Of a stretch of DNA of 64,000 bases, positions 1-8,483 are shown piece by piece. Made by a program: the position numbers and the translations under genes. Source of the stretch: a virus. The notes beneath the pieces are model-generated. The model was not told the origin of the DNA. It made no database searches and saw nothing but the letters and a program-made list of their open reading frames with translations. The stretch's first letter is position 1. Each line of letters opens with the position of its first letter. The stretch is taken from IMG/VR virus record IMGVR_UViG_3300044960_000113, positions 120,281 to 184,280 of that record; one strand, written 5' to 3'.

Positions 1-10
1 AGTATAATTA

Positions 11-196
11 TTATATCCAATTTACTATATTTTTATAACTAGTTATAAATTTATCATTTAGTAAAGTTTTACATTCAATAAAATTATCATCTAACCAATT
101 TTCAACATAGGCAAAAATAATTTTATTATTAATTTCAACTTTTACTAATCCAGTTTTAAATGCATGTTCCATTAATTTAATGTCACCTTTTTCCAA
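11..196 (-). CDS. Hypothetical protein, 61 aa
   Basis: Small ORF of the kind common in phage accessory regions. I do not recognise it. Its start overlaps the end of the gene before it on the minus strand by 25 nt, which suggests translational coupling. No signal peptide or membrane segment is visible. Confidence 0.5.
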   Translation of the reverse strand: MEKGDIKLMEHAFKTGLVKVEINNKIIFAYVENWLDDNFIECKTLLNDKFITSYKNIVNWI

Positions 197-372
197 ACGT
201 CAAAAGCTTTATAAAATTCTTGATCATTATTAAATTCAATTTTAACAACATCATCATTATGTGTTAAATAATCGTTAATATTCCAAATATCCCAATCATA
301 AATTCCTTCAGAATTAAGAAGGTTTTGAAATCTATTAAAATATTCCTTTTTAATAACAAGGCCATATGCCAT
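172..372 (-). CDS. Hypothetical protein, 66 aa
   Basis: Small acidic, aromatic-rich protein (MAYGLVIKKEYFNRF start) with an AGGAGAT ribosome binding site just upstream. Family not recognised. It is followed by the overlapping 61-aa gene. Confidence 0.55.
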   Translation of the reverse strand: MAYGLVIKKEYFNRFQNLLNSEGIYDWDIWNINDYLTHNDDVVKIEFNNDQEFYKAFDVWKKVTLN

Positions 373-450
373 TTTATTTATCTCCTTTTATTATTTCCAA
401 ATAATTTTTATTTGTTATTCATCATATAATTTCTTTAGTTTATATTTATT

Positions 451-796
451 TGGTGCCACCACCCGGAGTCGAACCGGGATGACCTAATTAGTCGACGGAT
501 TTTAAGCGGTTTTTTCCTAACGTTTCCATTAGGCCCGGACTATCTCTTCACCTTTCATTTCTGTTAAGGTGATGGGCGTTCTAAGCTGGTTATTAAGAGG
601 ACTCAGAATCATTTTAAATAAGACTCTACCTCTCCAGTAGTCTCTACACCTTCAAATGATGTATCATTTGCTTGGCTCGCGATCGCCATTTTTAACAGGC
701 TCTCCCGAATTAACCCATTGTTCACTTTGATATTTCTATCAAAGGCGGACTAGGTCGTTACCTTTCCGTTGCGTCTACCAATTCCGCCATGGTGGC
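451..796 (-). tRNA. tRNA-Leu(UAA) interrupted by a group I intron
   Basis: The 5' exon reads from 796 down to about 765 (acceptor GCCACCA, D-arm with AATTGGTAGA) and the 3' exon from about 506 down to 451, including the anticodon loop CTTAAAA, the T-arm and an encoded CCA. The stem halves ACGGA and TCCGT re-form only when about 258 nt are removed. The 3' exon segment AAAATCCGTCGAC is identical to the tRNA-Leu(UAA) exon of cyanobacteria and plastids. The exact 5' splice point is uncertain because the exon ends in A rather than the usual U. Confidence 0.88.
507..764 (-). ncRNA. Group I intron in tRNA-Leu(UAA)
   Basis: About 258 nt inserted in the anticodon arm. The interior resembles the trnL(UAA) intron core: AAAAATGGCGATCGCGAGCC for the P5/P4 region, GGTGTAGAGACTAC for P6/P7, and GAAGAGATAGTCC for the returning P7 strand. 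It contains no ORF, so no homing endonuclease is encoded. Its size matches the short cyanobacterial introns. Self-splicing is inferred, not shown. Confidence 0.82.
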
Positions 797-881
797 ATAT
801 GTATATATTATAAAAATTTTAAAGAACTATTAATTATAACTTTGTATTTATATTTTATTAAATATAATAATTAATTTCTTT

Positions 882-1190
882 CTAATGAATTACTTGTTGA
901 TTACTATATAACGTTAATACTTCTTCCCAAAATTCTTTCATTTCGGGATTTTTTTCTATTGCTGTTAATAATAGAGGAATCCAATCTACAATTTCATCAC
1001 TATATGAAATAATTAAATCTTTAATATGTGTTAAATCTGTCATCTCAAAAAGAATAATTTCTATCTGATCACCATTAATATCATTAATGAAACCTGTAAC
1101 AATATCACTATCATCATTTTCAAATACAAGTTGTGCTGGTTTAATACCGTCTGGATCTTCTGCCTTAATTGTATATCGTTGTGTAATCAT
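882..1190 (-). CDS. Hypothetical protein, 102 aa
   Basis: Acidic soluble protein with no membrane segment and no recognised motif. It sits downstream of the 68-aa gene at 1215-1421, about 24 nt away, and is probably co-transcribed from the promoter at 1611-1639. Confidence 0.55.
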   Translation of the reverse strand: MITQRYTIKAEDPDGIKPAQLVFENDDSDIVTGFINDINGDQIEIILFEMTDLTHIKDLIISYSDEIVDWIPLLLTAIEKNPEMKEFWEEVLTLYSNQQVIH

Positions 1191-1214
1191 AATTATTTTT
1201 TAAAAATAAAACAA

Positions 1215-1421
1215 TTAATTAAATTCTTTATTAATATAATAATGTAACAATTTATCTTTAATCATTTCTGGAATACAAGAATATCCTTCTTCTAAATAAA
1301 ATCGCGGTGAATCACCCCATGCTCTATTTCTCAAAAAATTGGCAAATGCTAATCTATGACCTTGATTTTCGACATCAAATTGAATTTCAGGACGTGTTTT
1401 AAGAATATAAACTCTTTTCAT
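1215..1421 (-). CDS. Hypothetical protein, 68 aa
   Basis: Basic, aromatic-rich small protein. Its start overlaps the end of the lipoprotein gene at 1399-1578 by 23 nt, so the two are probably translated together. Family not recognised. Confidence 0.5.
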   Translation of the reverse strand: MKRVYILKTRPEIQFDVENQGHRLAFANFLRNRAWGDSPRFYLEEGYSCIPEMIKDKLLHYYINKEFN

Positions 1422-1578
1422 TATGCAGTCCTTTCATAACTAAAGAACGTTCAAAATATTTCTTTTCTTGTTGAATATAATCTTTTTCTATTTTTGTATC
1501 TTTATTATTAATTATTAGTACACATCCACTTAATAATAATGAAAATAATAAAAATAAAAAAATATTTCGAATAAACAT
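1399..1578 (-). CDS. Small lipoprotein, 59 aa
   Basis: The N-terminus MFIRNIFLFLLFSLLLSGC is a type II signal peptide: charged start, a run of Leu/Phe, and the lipobox LLSGC with the lipidated Cys at residue 19. The short remainder is polar and charged. It is first in a three-gene unit behind the promoter at 1611-1639. An o-spanin (Rz1-like) or superinfection-exclusion lipoprotein is possible, but nothing in the sequence decides between them. Confidence 0.75.
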   Translation of the reverse strand: MFIRNIFLFLLFSLLLSGCVLIINNKDTKIEKDYIQQEKKYFERSLVMKGLHNEKSLYS

Positions 1579-1610
1579 TTTATTTATCTAAATTTTAAAT
1601 TAATGTTGAA

Positions 1611-1639
1611 ATTATATATCAAATATTAAAAAATGTAAA
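1611..1639 (-). promoter_or_regulatory. Sigma70-like early promoter
   Basis: TTTACA and TATAAT separated by 17 nt on the minus strand, about 33 nt upstream of the lipoprotein start. It is one of about a dozen near-identical promoters in this window. Confidence 0.7.
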
Positions 1640-1645
1640 TAAATC

Positions 1646-2461
1646 CTAGGAAATATTTAAAATTTCATTAGTATAACCAACTCTATACCATTTCATTTTA
1701 TAATTTTTATTAATACTGTCTTTAGTATTATACATTATATCTCCAATATCAAGAAAAAGATTAGGATGTTTTGACCAAAAATTTTTAGAATAACCTTTAT
1801 ATGCTATTTTTAATAATCTAGCCGGTTTATCATTCATATCTCTATATAATTTTATCAACGCATCATAAATTTTATTAGGATAAAAATCTAAAAATTGTGT
1901 AGTTATTCTAGATTGAACATCAATAATATTTCCATTAATTGTATTAAATGACATTGCACCATAATATGAACGATATACCTTTCTCTCAACAAAGTTTATT
2001 ATTGATGGAAAGTTTTTTATAGACAAGTTTGGCAATGTTTCCCACATCATAAATCTACCATCTTCATTTAAAGTTGCTTTTACACTTGCTGACCATAAAA
2101 TTTCATTATTTAAAATTAGTGTATCTGTTCTAATATAATCTCCATTAAAATGAGAGAACCAAAAATATCCAGGTTTAAATTTTACATCATCTATAGATTT
2201 CCATATATCACAATCAAAATAATCACAATCAATATTGTAAATAGGACGACTAAAAACAGGAAATGTTTGGGGAACAATTCCATGTGGAGCACATAAATAT
2301 CCTAATGATTCACAAATATAAAGTCTGTTAAATAACCAATGTTGTTGTTGAAAATGATGATATACATCCAAATCATATAATGGAATTATAGTATTTGGTA
2401 TTGATTTTTGATAATTTACAAACTTATTTAGTTCCCATTTACCAGGTGTTAAAAACGGCAT
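1646..2461 (-). CDS. Hypothetical protein, 271 aa
   Basis: Soluble protein rich in Trp, Tyr and Phe. The stretch VQSRITTQFLDFY near residue 185 faintly recalls the metal-binding strand of ATP-grasp enzymes, but I would not assign that fold on it. It lies downstream of fabF on the same strand, with a TATAAATA late-promoter motif about 40 nt before its start. Confidence 0.6.
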   Translation of the reverse strand: MPFLTPGKWELNKFVNYQKSIPNTIIPLYDLDVYHHFQQQHWLFNRLYICESLGYLCAPHGIVPQTFPVFSRPIYNIDCDYFDCDIWKSIDDVKFKPGYFWFSHFNGDYIRTDTLILNNEILWSASVKATLNEDGRFMMWETLPNLSIKNFPSIINFVERKVYRSYYGAMSFNTINGNIIDVQSRITTQFLDFYPNKIYDALIKLYRDMNDKPARLLKIAYKGYSKNFWSKHPNLFLDIGDIMYNTKDSINKNYKMKWYRVGYTNEILNIS

Positions 2462-2498
2462 GTTTATAAAATTTTAATATCATTATATTATAATGATA

Positions 2499-2506
2499 TA
2501 TTTATA
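2499..2506 (-). promoter_or_regulatory. T4-type late promoter motif TATAAATA
   Basis: Exact TATAAATA on the minus strand about 40 nt upstream of the 271-aa gene. The motif overlaps the end of the upstream fabF gene. Confidence 0.45.
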
Positions 2507-3698
2507 ACATGCAATTTTTTAATAATATAAATCCATTCCTACCACCGAATCCAAATGAATTTTTGAGAGCATATCTAATCTGTTTTTCTTTAGGTTTATG
2601 CATTACGAAATCTAGGTTAGCGTCTAATGGGTCGTTTAAGTTCATCGTATGTGGGATTAATGAATGTTTCATAGCCATAATAGTATATATTAATTCAACA
2701 ATGTTTGATGAATGAATACAATGTCCTATATGTCCTTTATTACTACTTATTGATACACCTGGAAAATATTTTTCCATTAAACTAGCTTCTATATCATCAC
2801 CAACTGGAGTAGATGTTGCATGTGCATTTATATAATCTATTTGTCCATTAAAATTTTTCAAACATCTTTCTAAAGCAATTCTTGAACTTTTCATTTCTTT
2901 ATCTGGTGCTGTTAAATTATTTCCATCATTTTGAAAACCTAAACCAATAATTTCTGCATAAATTTTAGCATTTCTTTTTTCAGCATGTTCTAATGTTTCT
3001 ATAATTAAACATGCATGTCCATTAGCAATCATAAAACCATCTCTATTTTTATCAAATGGTCTAGATATTTCTTTTTTAGATAATGCACCTAAATTTTCAA
3101 ACCATGTAATATCTAAATAGTTACAACCATTACTTGATGTTCCAACTATAGTACATTGAAGATTATTTTCACTCATTATCTTCAAAGCATAATCTATACT
3201 ATAAAAACCCGTTGAACATGCAGCAGATAATGTTAAAGACTGACCTGTTAAATTATATCTAGTTTGTATACAATTTGAAATAAAATCTGAACTATAATTT
3301 AATGCTATGAAAGGATTTAATCGCCCAAAGGTATTATTAATATAATCTAAATAATCTAATGCTATATTTCTTGTAGAAGAACTAAAAACAACTGGAACTT
3401 CTTTACCGTGAATATTTATGTTTGCATCTTTAATAGCATGTTCAACAACACCTAAAGCAATTTTAGAATTATTAGTTAATCTTCTTAACTCTTTTTCAGT
3501 ATATCCATATTTTGTTAAATCTGGAACTATTTGTTTTTCTAAAAAACAGAATTTTGTTTTTATGTTTTTATTTTTTAATGAGTCTATATTAGACGTGGAT
3601 GTTAAGTTTTGATTATTTGTAATAATATTATTAAAACATTCACTGGGATCAGATCCTAATGAATCATGGATACCAATACCTGTTATTACAAATCTCAT
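2502..3698 (-). CDS. fabF: Beta-ketoacyl-ACP synthase (KAS I/II family)
   Basis: A 398-aa condensing enzyme of normal family length. The catalytic triad is visible: nucleophile Cys in AACSTGF, His in NAHATSTPVGD, and His in SSNKGHIGHC. The C-terminal FGFGGRNG loop is also typical. Such enzymes elongate acyl-ACP with malonyl-ACP. The phage also carries a MaoC-type dehydratase (24000-24464) and an enoyl-ACP reductase (51188-51949), so a partial type II fatty acid pathway is encoded. I saw no ACP or FabG in the window. Confidence 0.93.
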   Translation of the reverse strand: MRFVITGIGIHDSLGSDPSECFNNIITNNQNLTSTSNIDSLKNKNIKTKFCFLEKQIVPDLTKYGYTEKELRRLTNNSKIALGVVEHAIKDANINIHGKEVPVVFSSSTRNIALDYLDYINNTFGRLNPFIALNYSSDFISNCIQTRYNLTGQSLTLSAACSTGFYSIDYALKIMSENNLQCTIVGTSSNGCNYLDITWFENLGALSKKEISRPFDKNRDGFMIANGHACLIIETLEHAEKRNAKIYAEIIGLGFQNDGNNLTAPDKEMKSSRIALERCLKNFNGQIDYINAHATSTPVGDDIEASLMEKYFPGVSISSNKGHIGHCIHSSNIVELIYTIMAMKHSLIPHTMNLNDPLDANLDFVMHKPKEKQIRYALKNSFGFGGRNGFILLKNCML

Positions 3699-3703
3699 TA
3701 TTT

Positions 3704-4018
3704 TTAAACAGTTTCTGTCGTTACATAAGTAGTAATATTATGTTGTGCAGTATAAGTATCAATAGCATTTTGTAAATCATTAATTAATGTTTGATTTTGA
3801 CTTAAAAATTCATTTCTATATGACTCATCAGCCCAAATATAAGTAATAGTTGATGTTACATCATCAATGTGATTAGTTTCAACACCTATAAATTTATCTG
3901 GTGGTAATTGATTTAATAAAGAAATCAAATTATTATGTAAATTTGAAATTGTATCACTATTTATTAAACCTGGATCTGTTGGTGATTGTCTTATGATTGT
4001 TCTAGTAACTTTAAACAT
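3704..4018 (-). CDS. Hypothetical protein, 104 aa
   Basis: Short soluble protein (MFKVTRTIIRQSPTDPG start) five nt upstream of fabF on the same strand. An AGGAGA ribosome binding site is present. Thr/Asn-rich composition and late position suggest a structural or structural-accessory protein, but the family is not recognised. Confidence 0.55.
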   Translation of the reverse strand: MFKVTRTIIRQSPTDPGLINSDTISNLHNNLISLLNQLPPDKFIGVETNHIDDVTSTITYIWADESYRNEFLSQNQTLINDLQNAIDTYTAQHNITTYVTTETV

Positions 4019-4072
4019 AGTATTTCTCCTTTAAATAAAATAATGTAATAAAATATTTCTACTGTATATTTA

Positions 4073-4456
4073 TTATTTATAATTAAATGTTGACCATAAA
4101 TCTTTATCTGTTTGTTTTGGTAATTCTTTTTTATTTGCTTTTGCTAATATCAATAATGCATTAAATACATCCTTAGGAAATCCATTTCTATTTCCTCTAT
4201 CATCAATAATTAATTTATTAAAATATGAATCTAATTCAATACTACCCCACGTAAGTTCAATTTTTTCAAAAATACGAGGATATTTATCCTTAATTAAATC
4301 AGCGGCATTAAATACTTCTTCTAAATCATTAGGTGGTTTTTTAAATAATGTCACTGGTTCAATAGGTGTTTCATCAGATGGAATAATTTCTGGAAATTCA
4401 GAAGTTGGTATTACCTCATTACCCCAAATAAACTCACCCTTTTTTTCAAATATCAT
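4073..4456 (-). CDS. Hypothetical protein, 127 aa
   Basis: I place the start at the ATG of MIFEKKGEFIWG, downstream of GGAGATC, rather than at an upstream TTG. Acidic, Pro-rich N-terminal third, then a helical region. Not recognised. Confidence 0.55.
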   Translation of the reverse strand: MIFEKKGEFIWGNEVIPTSEFPEIIPSDETPIEPVTLFKKPPNDLEEVFNAADLIKDKYPRIFEKIELTWGSIELDSYFNKLIIDDRGNRNGFPKDVFNALLILAKANKKELPKQTDKDLWSTFNYK

Positions 4457-4486
4457 ATTATTATAGATCTCCAATTATATATTATT

Positions 4487-4707
4487 ATTGATTAACCGAT
4501 AACCAGGATTCTGTCTAGGAGTATAATTTATCTATGCCACAACCCGATCTCATAGGATGGAACTTACCTCGATCTATTTGTGTTGCACACTCAATCTTTC
4601 GATTTATTAATGGTACAAACGACTATTAGTCTCCCATTAGTTCCAAGTGTGTCCTGAGTTTCCTCAACGGGTTTTAAAAACCCACCGCTATACTCTAGTT
4701 AATCAAT
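4487..4707 (-). ncRNA. rnpB: RNase P RNA (compact bacterial type)
   Basis: The terminal helix P1 is ten perfect pairs (4698-4707 with 4487-4496). P2 is GAGTATA with TATACTC (4689-4695 with 4519-4525). P3 is a GGGTTTT/AAAACCC hairpin at 4669-4683. P4 is the pseudoknot AACTCAGGA (4652-4660) with TCCTGGTT (4501-4508), keeping the universally conserved bulged U. The flanking consensus GAGGAAAC and ACAGAATCC-GGTTATCGGT matches CR-I and CR-V. At about 221 nt it is much shorter than host RNase P RNA, so peripheral helices are missing. It is co-transcribed with tRNA-Thr and tRNA-Asn and presumably processes phage pre-tRNAs with host RnpA protein. Confidence 0.9.
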
Positions 4708-4714
4708 TCATTTG

Positions 4715-4787
4715 CTCCTCGGCCTGGGTTCGAACCAGGGACACACGGATTAACAGTCCGTCGCTCTACCAGCTGAGCTACCGAGGA
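4715..4787 (-). tRNA. tRNA-Asn(GUU)
   Basis: Canonical cloverleaf: acceptor TCCTCGG/CCGAGGA, D-loop with GG, anticodon loop CTGTTAA, T-loop TTCGAAC, discriminator G. The 3' CCA is not encoded (CAA follows), so it depends on CCA addition. Confidence 0.95.
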
Positions 4788-4791
4788 TCTT

Positions 4792-4867
4792 TGGTGCTGC
4801 CTGTCGGACTTGAACTGACAACCTACTGATTACAAATCAGTTGCTCTACCAATTGAGCTAAGGCAGC
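4792..4867 (-). tRNA. tRNA-Thr(UGU)
   Basis: Acceptor GCTGCCT/AGGCAGC, anticodon loop TTTGTAA, T-loop TTCAAGT, discriminator A and encoded CCA. First gene after the promoter at 4905-4933. Confidence 0.95.
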
Positions 4868-4904
4868 ATTATATATTTATTAATCTTTATTCTTAACAGA
4901 GAAT

Positions 4905-4933
4905 ATTATATCATAGTTTTATTAAAAAGTAAA
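4905..4933 (-). promoter_or_regulatory. Promoter of the tRNA-Thr/tRNA-Asn/RNase P RNA operon
   Basis: TTTACT-17-TATAAT on the minus strand, 38 nt upstream of tRNA-Thr. It matches the window-wide early promoter consensus, including the T-run after the -35 box and TGA before the -10 box. Confidence 0.8.
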
Positions 4934-4942
4934 TACGTTTTA

Positions 4943-5158
4943 CTATGATAACACTTTAGATTTTGTGTAAATATCTTTGAAATCAAATCTAACTTTTTTA
5001 TATGCTAAAAGATGTCCGTCTTCTGAAATTGGTAAATTATTATTTTCCATAAAATCCCATAATTCATTGACAGATGAAGAACTTGGATTTTGTATTAGCA
5101 ACTCTAAAAATTTTACGTATCGCGATACGTCAAAACCCATTTTTAATATTGATAACAT
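4943..5158 (-). CDS. rIIB-like protein, truncated (71 aa)
   Basis: The segment from SVNELWDFMENNNLPI through EDGHLLAYKKVRFDFKDIY matches the conserved N-terminal part of T4-like rIIB proteins. In the family this is followed by a Gly/Asp-Asn segment and a much longer C-terminal region, whereas here translation stops after TKSKVLS, just before the tRNA operon promoter. Either a remnant or a functional stand-alone domain. The promoter at 5251-5279 precedes it. Confidence 0.6.
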   Translation of the reverse strand: MLSILKMGFDVSRYVKFLELLIQNPSSSSVNELWDFMENNNLPISEDGHLLAYKKVRFDFKDIYTKSKVLS

Positions 5159-5250
5159 TTTTTATTAAAGAACCGTGAATTTCTTTTCCTTTGTAAAAAA
5201 TTTTATCATCTCTAATTATATCCTCTAAATATAGGAAAAACAATGAAAAT

Positions 5251-5279
5251 ATTATATCATAAAATCAATAAAAAGTGTT
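5251..5279 (-). promoter_or_regulatory. Sigma70-like early promoter
   Basis: AACACT-17-TATAAT on the minus strand, about 95 nt upstream of the rIIB-like ORF, with the same TTTTT and TGA context as the other early promoters. Confidence 0.6.
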
Positions 5280-5311
5280 AATTATTTTTTATAATATTAA
5301 TCAATAATATT

Positions 5312-7030
5312 TTATCCACATTTACTAGAACCACATTGCATACATTTATGACATCCTTCTTGATATACAACCTTTTCACTTCCACATTCTGTACATTTTG
5401 CACCTTCAACTATTTCACCATCTTTAATAAATGATGCTAGAAATTTTTTAATCTGGAAAATAAAACTTCCAACATAAACATCTTTAATGCTATCAAGTGT
5501 TGCAACAATATTTTTGATTAATACTCCATGTCTAAGATTTAAAGAAATCATTCTAGCAATTTTAGAAGCATTATCATTTGATTTAATTTTTTCTAACACT
5601 TTATCTATATGCTCTTGTTTAATATTTTTTCTTTTTGCTAATTCTGTCAATTTATCAATAGCATCTAATGTTATAACATTTTTTTCATGATGATTTGTAT
5701 GAACAAATAATGCAAATGGTCTAGTGCGTGTTTCATTCCAAACAACAGTTAGATACCATTTTCTTCCTTCAGCACGTAAAGTTTTCATTGATGCTTCTGC
5801 AGTTTCTGGAAGAATTACATCATCTAAAATAATTTCCTCATCATAACCATTTTTATCTGTTTCTTTTGAAGATAGTACAGCTGTCATTGTACCTGTTCTG
5901 TATGTTGTTACACCTTTAACATATCCAGATTTATAAACATCTAAATAAACATTTTTAAAATCATCAAATGGATATTCATGTGGAACATTGACAGTTTTTG
6001 ACATAGCACTGTCAACCCATCTTGCAAATCCAACTAAATCATTAACATGATCTTCAACAGTCAATCCATTCAATGCAGTAACAGCCCATGGTGCTTTTGG
6101 ATTCCATTCATTTTTTTCTTTTAAATATCTAACACCATAATCAGAACACGTAACCTCTTTAGTCAATCCTCTATTTTTATCGATTTTATAAACTATACCA
6201 TTATGTTTTCCTTTAAGAATTTCTTCATCACCTTCTTTTGTGAATTTAAAAATTTTTGTTTCATGCCACTCACCATCGTACCATTTAGGTGTTTCTTCAA
6301 TCATATCTTCTGGAATAGATGGAACAATAACCGTTCTTATATATTCTGGCATAAATATTGGTTCTAATCCACTAGATACAACATTTGCTAATATAGAAGT
6401 ATTTCCTGTTGGTTGTATCGATAATAATGAACTATTCCTAATTCCAACAGTTTTTAATTTTTCCATATATGATTTTGATAGACCTAATGATTGAATAAAT
6501 GGATTTTCAGAATGTTTTTGTGGGTCACATAATTTAAACATTCCTTTTTCTTCTGCTAAATCAATAGATGACATATATGCACTTCTAGCTATGGTAGACA
6601 TAACCTTTTCACGCAATTCATGTGATTTATCAGAACCAAATTTTATTTTCAACATAAATAATGATGATGCCCAACCAAGAATACCAATACCAATGCGACG
6701 CTTATTTTTCATTGAATATTCATATTCAGGAAGTGGTGCATTAGATAAAGTATTAACATTATCTAAGAAACGAACAAGATAACCTGTATATTTTGCTATT
6801 TTTTTATAATCAAAATCTGTACAATCTTCATTAATAAATTGAGTTAAATTTAATGAAGATAAACAACAAATACCACCTGGAGCCAACATTTGTTCACCAC
6901 AATTATGAACTAAAATTCCATTTGCAAAAAAATTATGATTTTTGGTAGTAGTTAAATCAAAAACATCTTGATTTTCAGTTATTTTTATAGATTTAATTTT
7001 TAATTTGCGGAGGTTGTTGTTTGTTTCCAT
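5312..7030 (-). CDS. nrdJ: Ribonucleotide reductase class II, C-terminal part with C-intein
   Basis: Residues 1-43 are a C-terminal split-intein fragment: QDVFDLTTTKNHNFFANGI is the family block F and it ends VHN. The +1 residue is the Cys of CGEQ. Residues 44-572 are the NrdJ C-extein, with CGEQMLAPGG at the active site and GNTSILANV further on. It ends in the Cys-rich redox tail (CTECGSEKV, CHKCMQCGSSKC). The N-half lies 115 nt upstream at 7146-8483. Trans-splicing would give an 874-aa adenosylcobalamin-dependent reductase making dNTPs without oxygen dependence. Confidence 0.92.
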   Translation of the reverse strand: METNNNLRKLKIKSIKITENQDVFDLTTTKNHNFFANGILVHNCGEQMLAPGGICCLSSLNLTQFINEDCTDFDYKKIAKYTGYLVRFLDNVNTLSNAPLPEYEYSMKNKRRIGIGILGWASSLFMLKIKFGSDKSHELREKVMSTIARSAYMSSIDLAEEKGMFKLCDPQKHSENPFIQSLGLSKSYMEKLKTVGIRNSSLLSIQPTGNTSILANVVSSGLEPIFMPEYIRTVIVPSIPEDMIEETPKWYDGEWHETKIFKFTKEGDEEILKGKHNGIVYKIDKNRGLTKEVTCSDYGVRYLKEKNEWNPKAPWAVTALNGLTVEDHVNDLVGFARWVDSAMSKTVNVPHEYPFDDFKNVYLDVYKSGYVKGVTTYRTGTMTAVLSSKETDKNGYDEEIILDDVILPETAEASMKTLRAEGRKWYLTVVWNETRTRPFALFVHTNHHEKNVITLDAIDKLTELAKRKNIKQEHIDKVLEKIKSNDNASKIARMISLNLRHGVLIKNIVATLDSIKDVYVGSFIFQIKKFLASFIKDGEIVEGAKCTECGSEKVVYQEGCHKCMQCGSSKCG

Positions 7031-7145
7031 ATAGCTTTTTCCTTTTTGTAACTTTCACAATAATCATTAATGTTGTCAATTATAATAATTGGTATATCTT
7101 GTTCTTTTTTTAACATCTATGGAAGTTATAAACCTATGTGACATT

Positions 7146-8483
7146 TTAAATACCTATTAAAATATCGTCTGTTGTTAAGTCAGATGCATTAACATACCCA
7201 CGATTTTCAGTATAGACTTTATGATCTGGTGTTAATTTAATGACTGTAGAATCTTCTAATTCTAATTCGATAACATTAGCATTATTACGTGTTTTGTCGA
7301 CAAAAGTTATATCTTCAAATTCTGTATTTTGTGTGTCAATATTCATTGTTAATACTTTGAAGCTTTCACCAGATTTAAACCTTTTGGCCAACTCAAAAAA
7401 TGATATTTCACCCTTATCTGTCGTGACTAAAGTATCACCAGTTAAACATGGATTTGTCGAATAAATTGTTTCAGCATAATTTAATGGATTAAAATAATTT
7501 GCACGATCTAAAAATAAAACACCTGGCTCTGCGCGATTATATGTTGATTCCATAATTAAATTCCATAGCCAAGTTGCTGATACTGTTTGATACACTATTG
7601 TTGGATACCCAGCTGATTCCCATTGCTTAATGTCACCTTTCCATTCTTTTTTATATTTTGGATGACTTGTGTCTGGGAAACGTAAATTCCATTTATCAAT
7701 TTCTTCTTTTTCTTTAATTAAAATTTGTTTATTTTCATCATCATCTGATAATGAATCAATTTGTTTTTGTAATTCTAATGCTTTTATAACCTTTGACATA
7801 AATTCATCTGAACAATTTACTGACATATTAAATTTTGTCAATCTTCCTGATGATTGTTTTGCTGTAATAAATTCTATAATATCAGGGTGCCAAACATCTA
7901 ATACTGCCATCATCGCGCCCTTTCTAATTTTACCTTTCGCTTTTACATGTGTTGATTTTTTACCTGAACCAGAAGTAATAATATCAGATGATTTATCAAA
8001 TAATTCCATATATTTTACAGCACCTGGCGTTTCAACGCCAATCCCATAAATAAAAGCACCACGCGGTCTTATCCAACTAAAATTTTCTCCCCATCCACCC
8101 TCACTTTTGAGTGTTTGTGCTTGATCATTTAATGTTTTAATAATATTACTTAATGAGTCTATATCATTATTTGCTCTAGGTGCAACAAAGCAATTAATAA
8201 ATGTTGTACCTTTCCATTCTGTCCCAGCATTTGCATAAATTCTACCACCAGCAGTAACTTTAAATTCACTAAGCATATCATAAAATTTTTCGGTCCACTC
8301 GATACGCTTTTCTTCAGTTTCTTCTGCTGATGCTATTGTTTTTGCGACTCTAAAAAGAGTATCATCTATTGTTTTATCATTATAATCTTTGTATGTTGTT
8401 TGCCATATTTCTTCTGAAAATTGATCTTGAAATTTTGTTGAATATTTTTTTTGAAGTTTTTGTTTAAGTGTATTGAAATCCAT
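7146..8483 (-). CDS. nrdJ: Ribonucleotide reductase class II, N-terminal part with N-intein
   Basis: Residues 1-345 are the NrdJ N-extein, with TGGRIYANAGTEWKG, SEGGWGENFS and ending IYSTNP. Residues 346-445 are the N-intein: CLTGDTLVTTDKG (block A) through STVIKLTPDHKVYTENRGYV (block B), ending DDILIGI. The split occurs exactly where an endonuclease domain would sit. The intein interrupts NP/CGE, directly before the Cys expected to form the catalytic thiyl radical, so neither half is active without splicing. The sequence is close in kind to the NrdJ split inteins known from metagenomes. Confidence 0.92.
   Translation of the reverse strand: MDFNTLKQKLQKKYSTKFQDQFSEEIWQTTYKDYNDKTIDDTLFRVAKTIASAEETEEKRIEWTEKFYDMLSEFKVTAGGRIYANAGTEWKGTTFINCFVAPRANNDIDSLSNIIKTLNDQAQTLKSEGGWGENFSWIRPRGAFIYGIGVETPGAVKYMELFDKSSDIITSGSGKKSTHVKAKGKIRKGAMMAVLDVWHPDIIEFITAKQSSGRLTKFNMSVNCSDEFMSKVIKALELQKQIDSLSDDDENKQILIKEKEEIDKWNLRFPDTSHPKYKKEWKGDIKQWESAGYPTIVYQTVSATWLWNLIMESTYNRAEPGVLFLDRANYFNPLNYAETIYSTNPCLTGDTLVTTDKGEISFFELAKRFKSGESFKVLTMNIDTQNTEFEDITFVDKTRNNANVIELELEDSTVIKLTPDHKVYTENRGYVNASDLTTDDILIGI

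Noticed and set aside
680-690. GCGATCGC palindromes (about 680 and 30392) as evidence for a cyanobacterial host
   Set aside because: Only two were noticed in the window. The first lies in the intron and the second in a GC-rich gene of likely bacterial origin, so they do not define the host.
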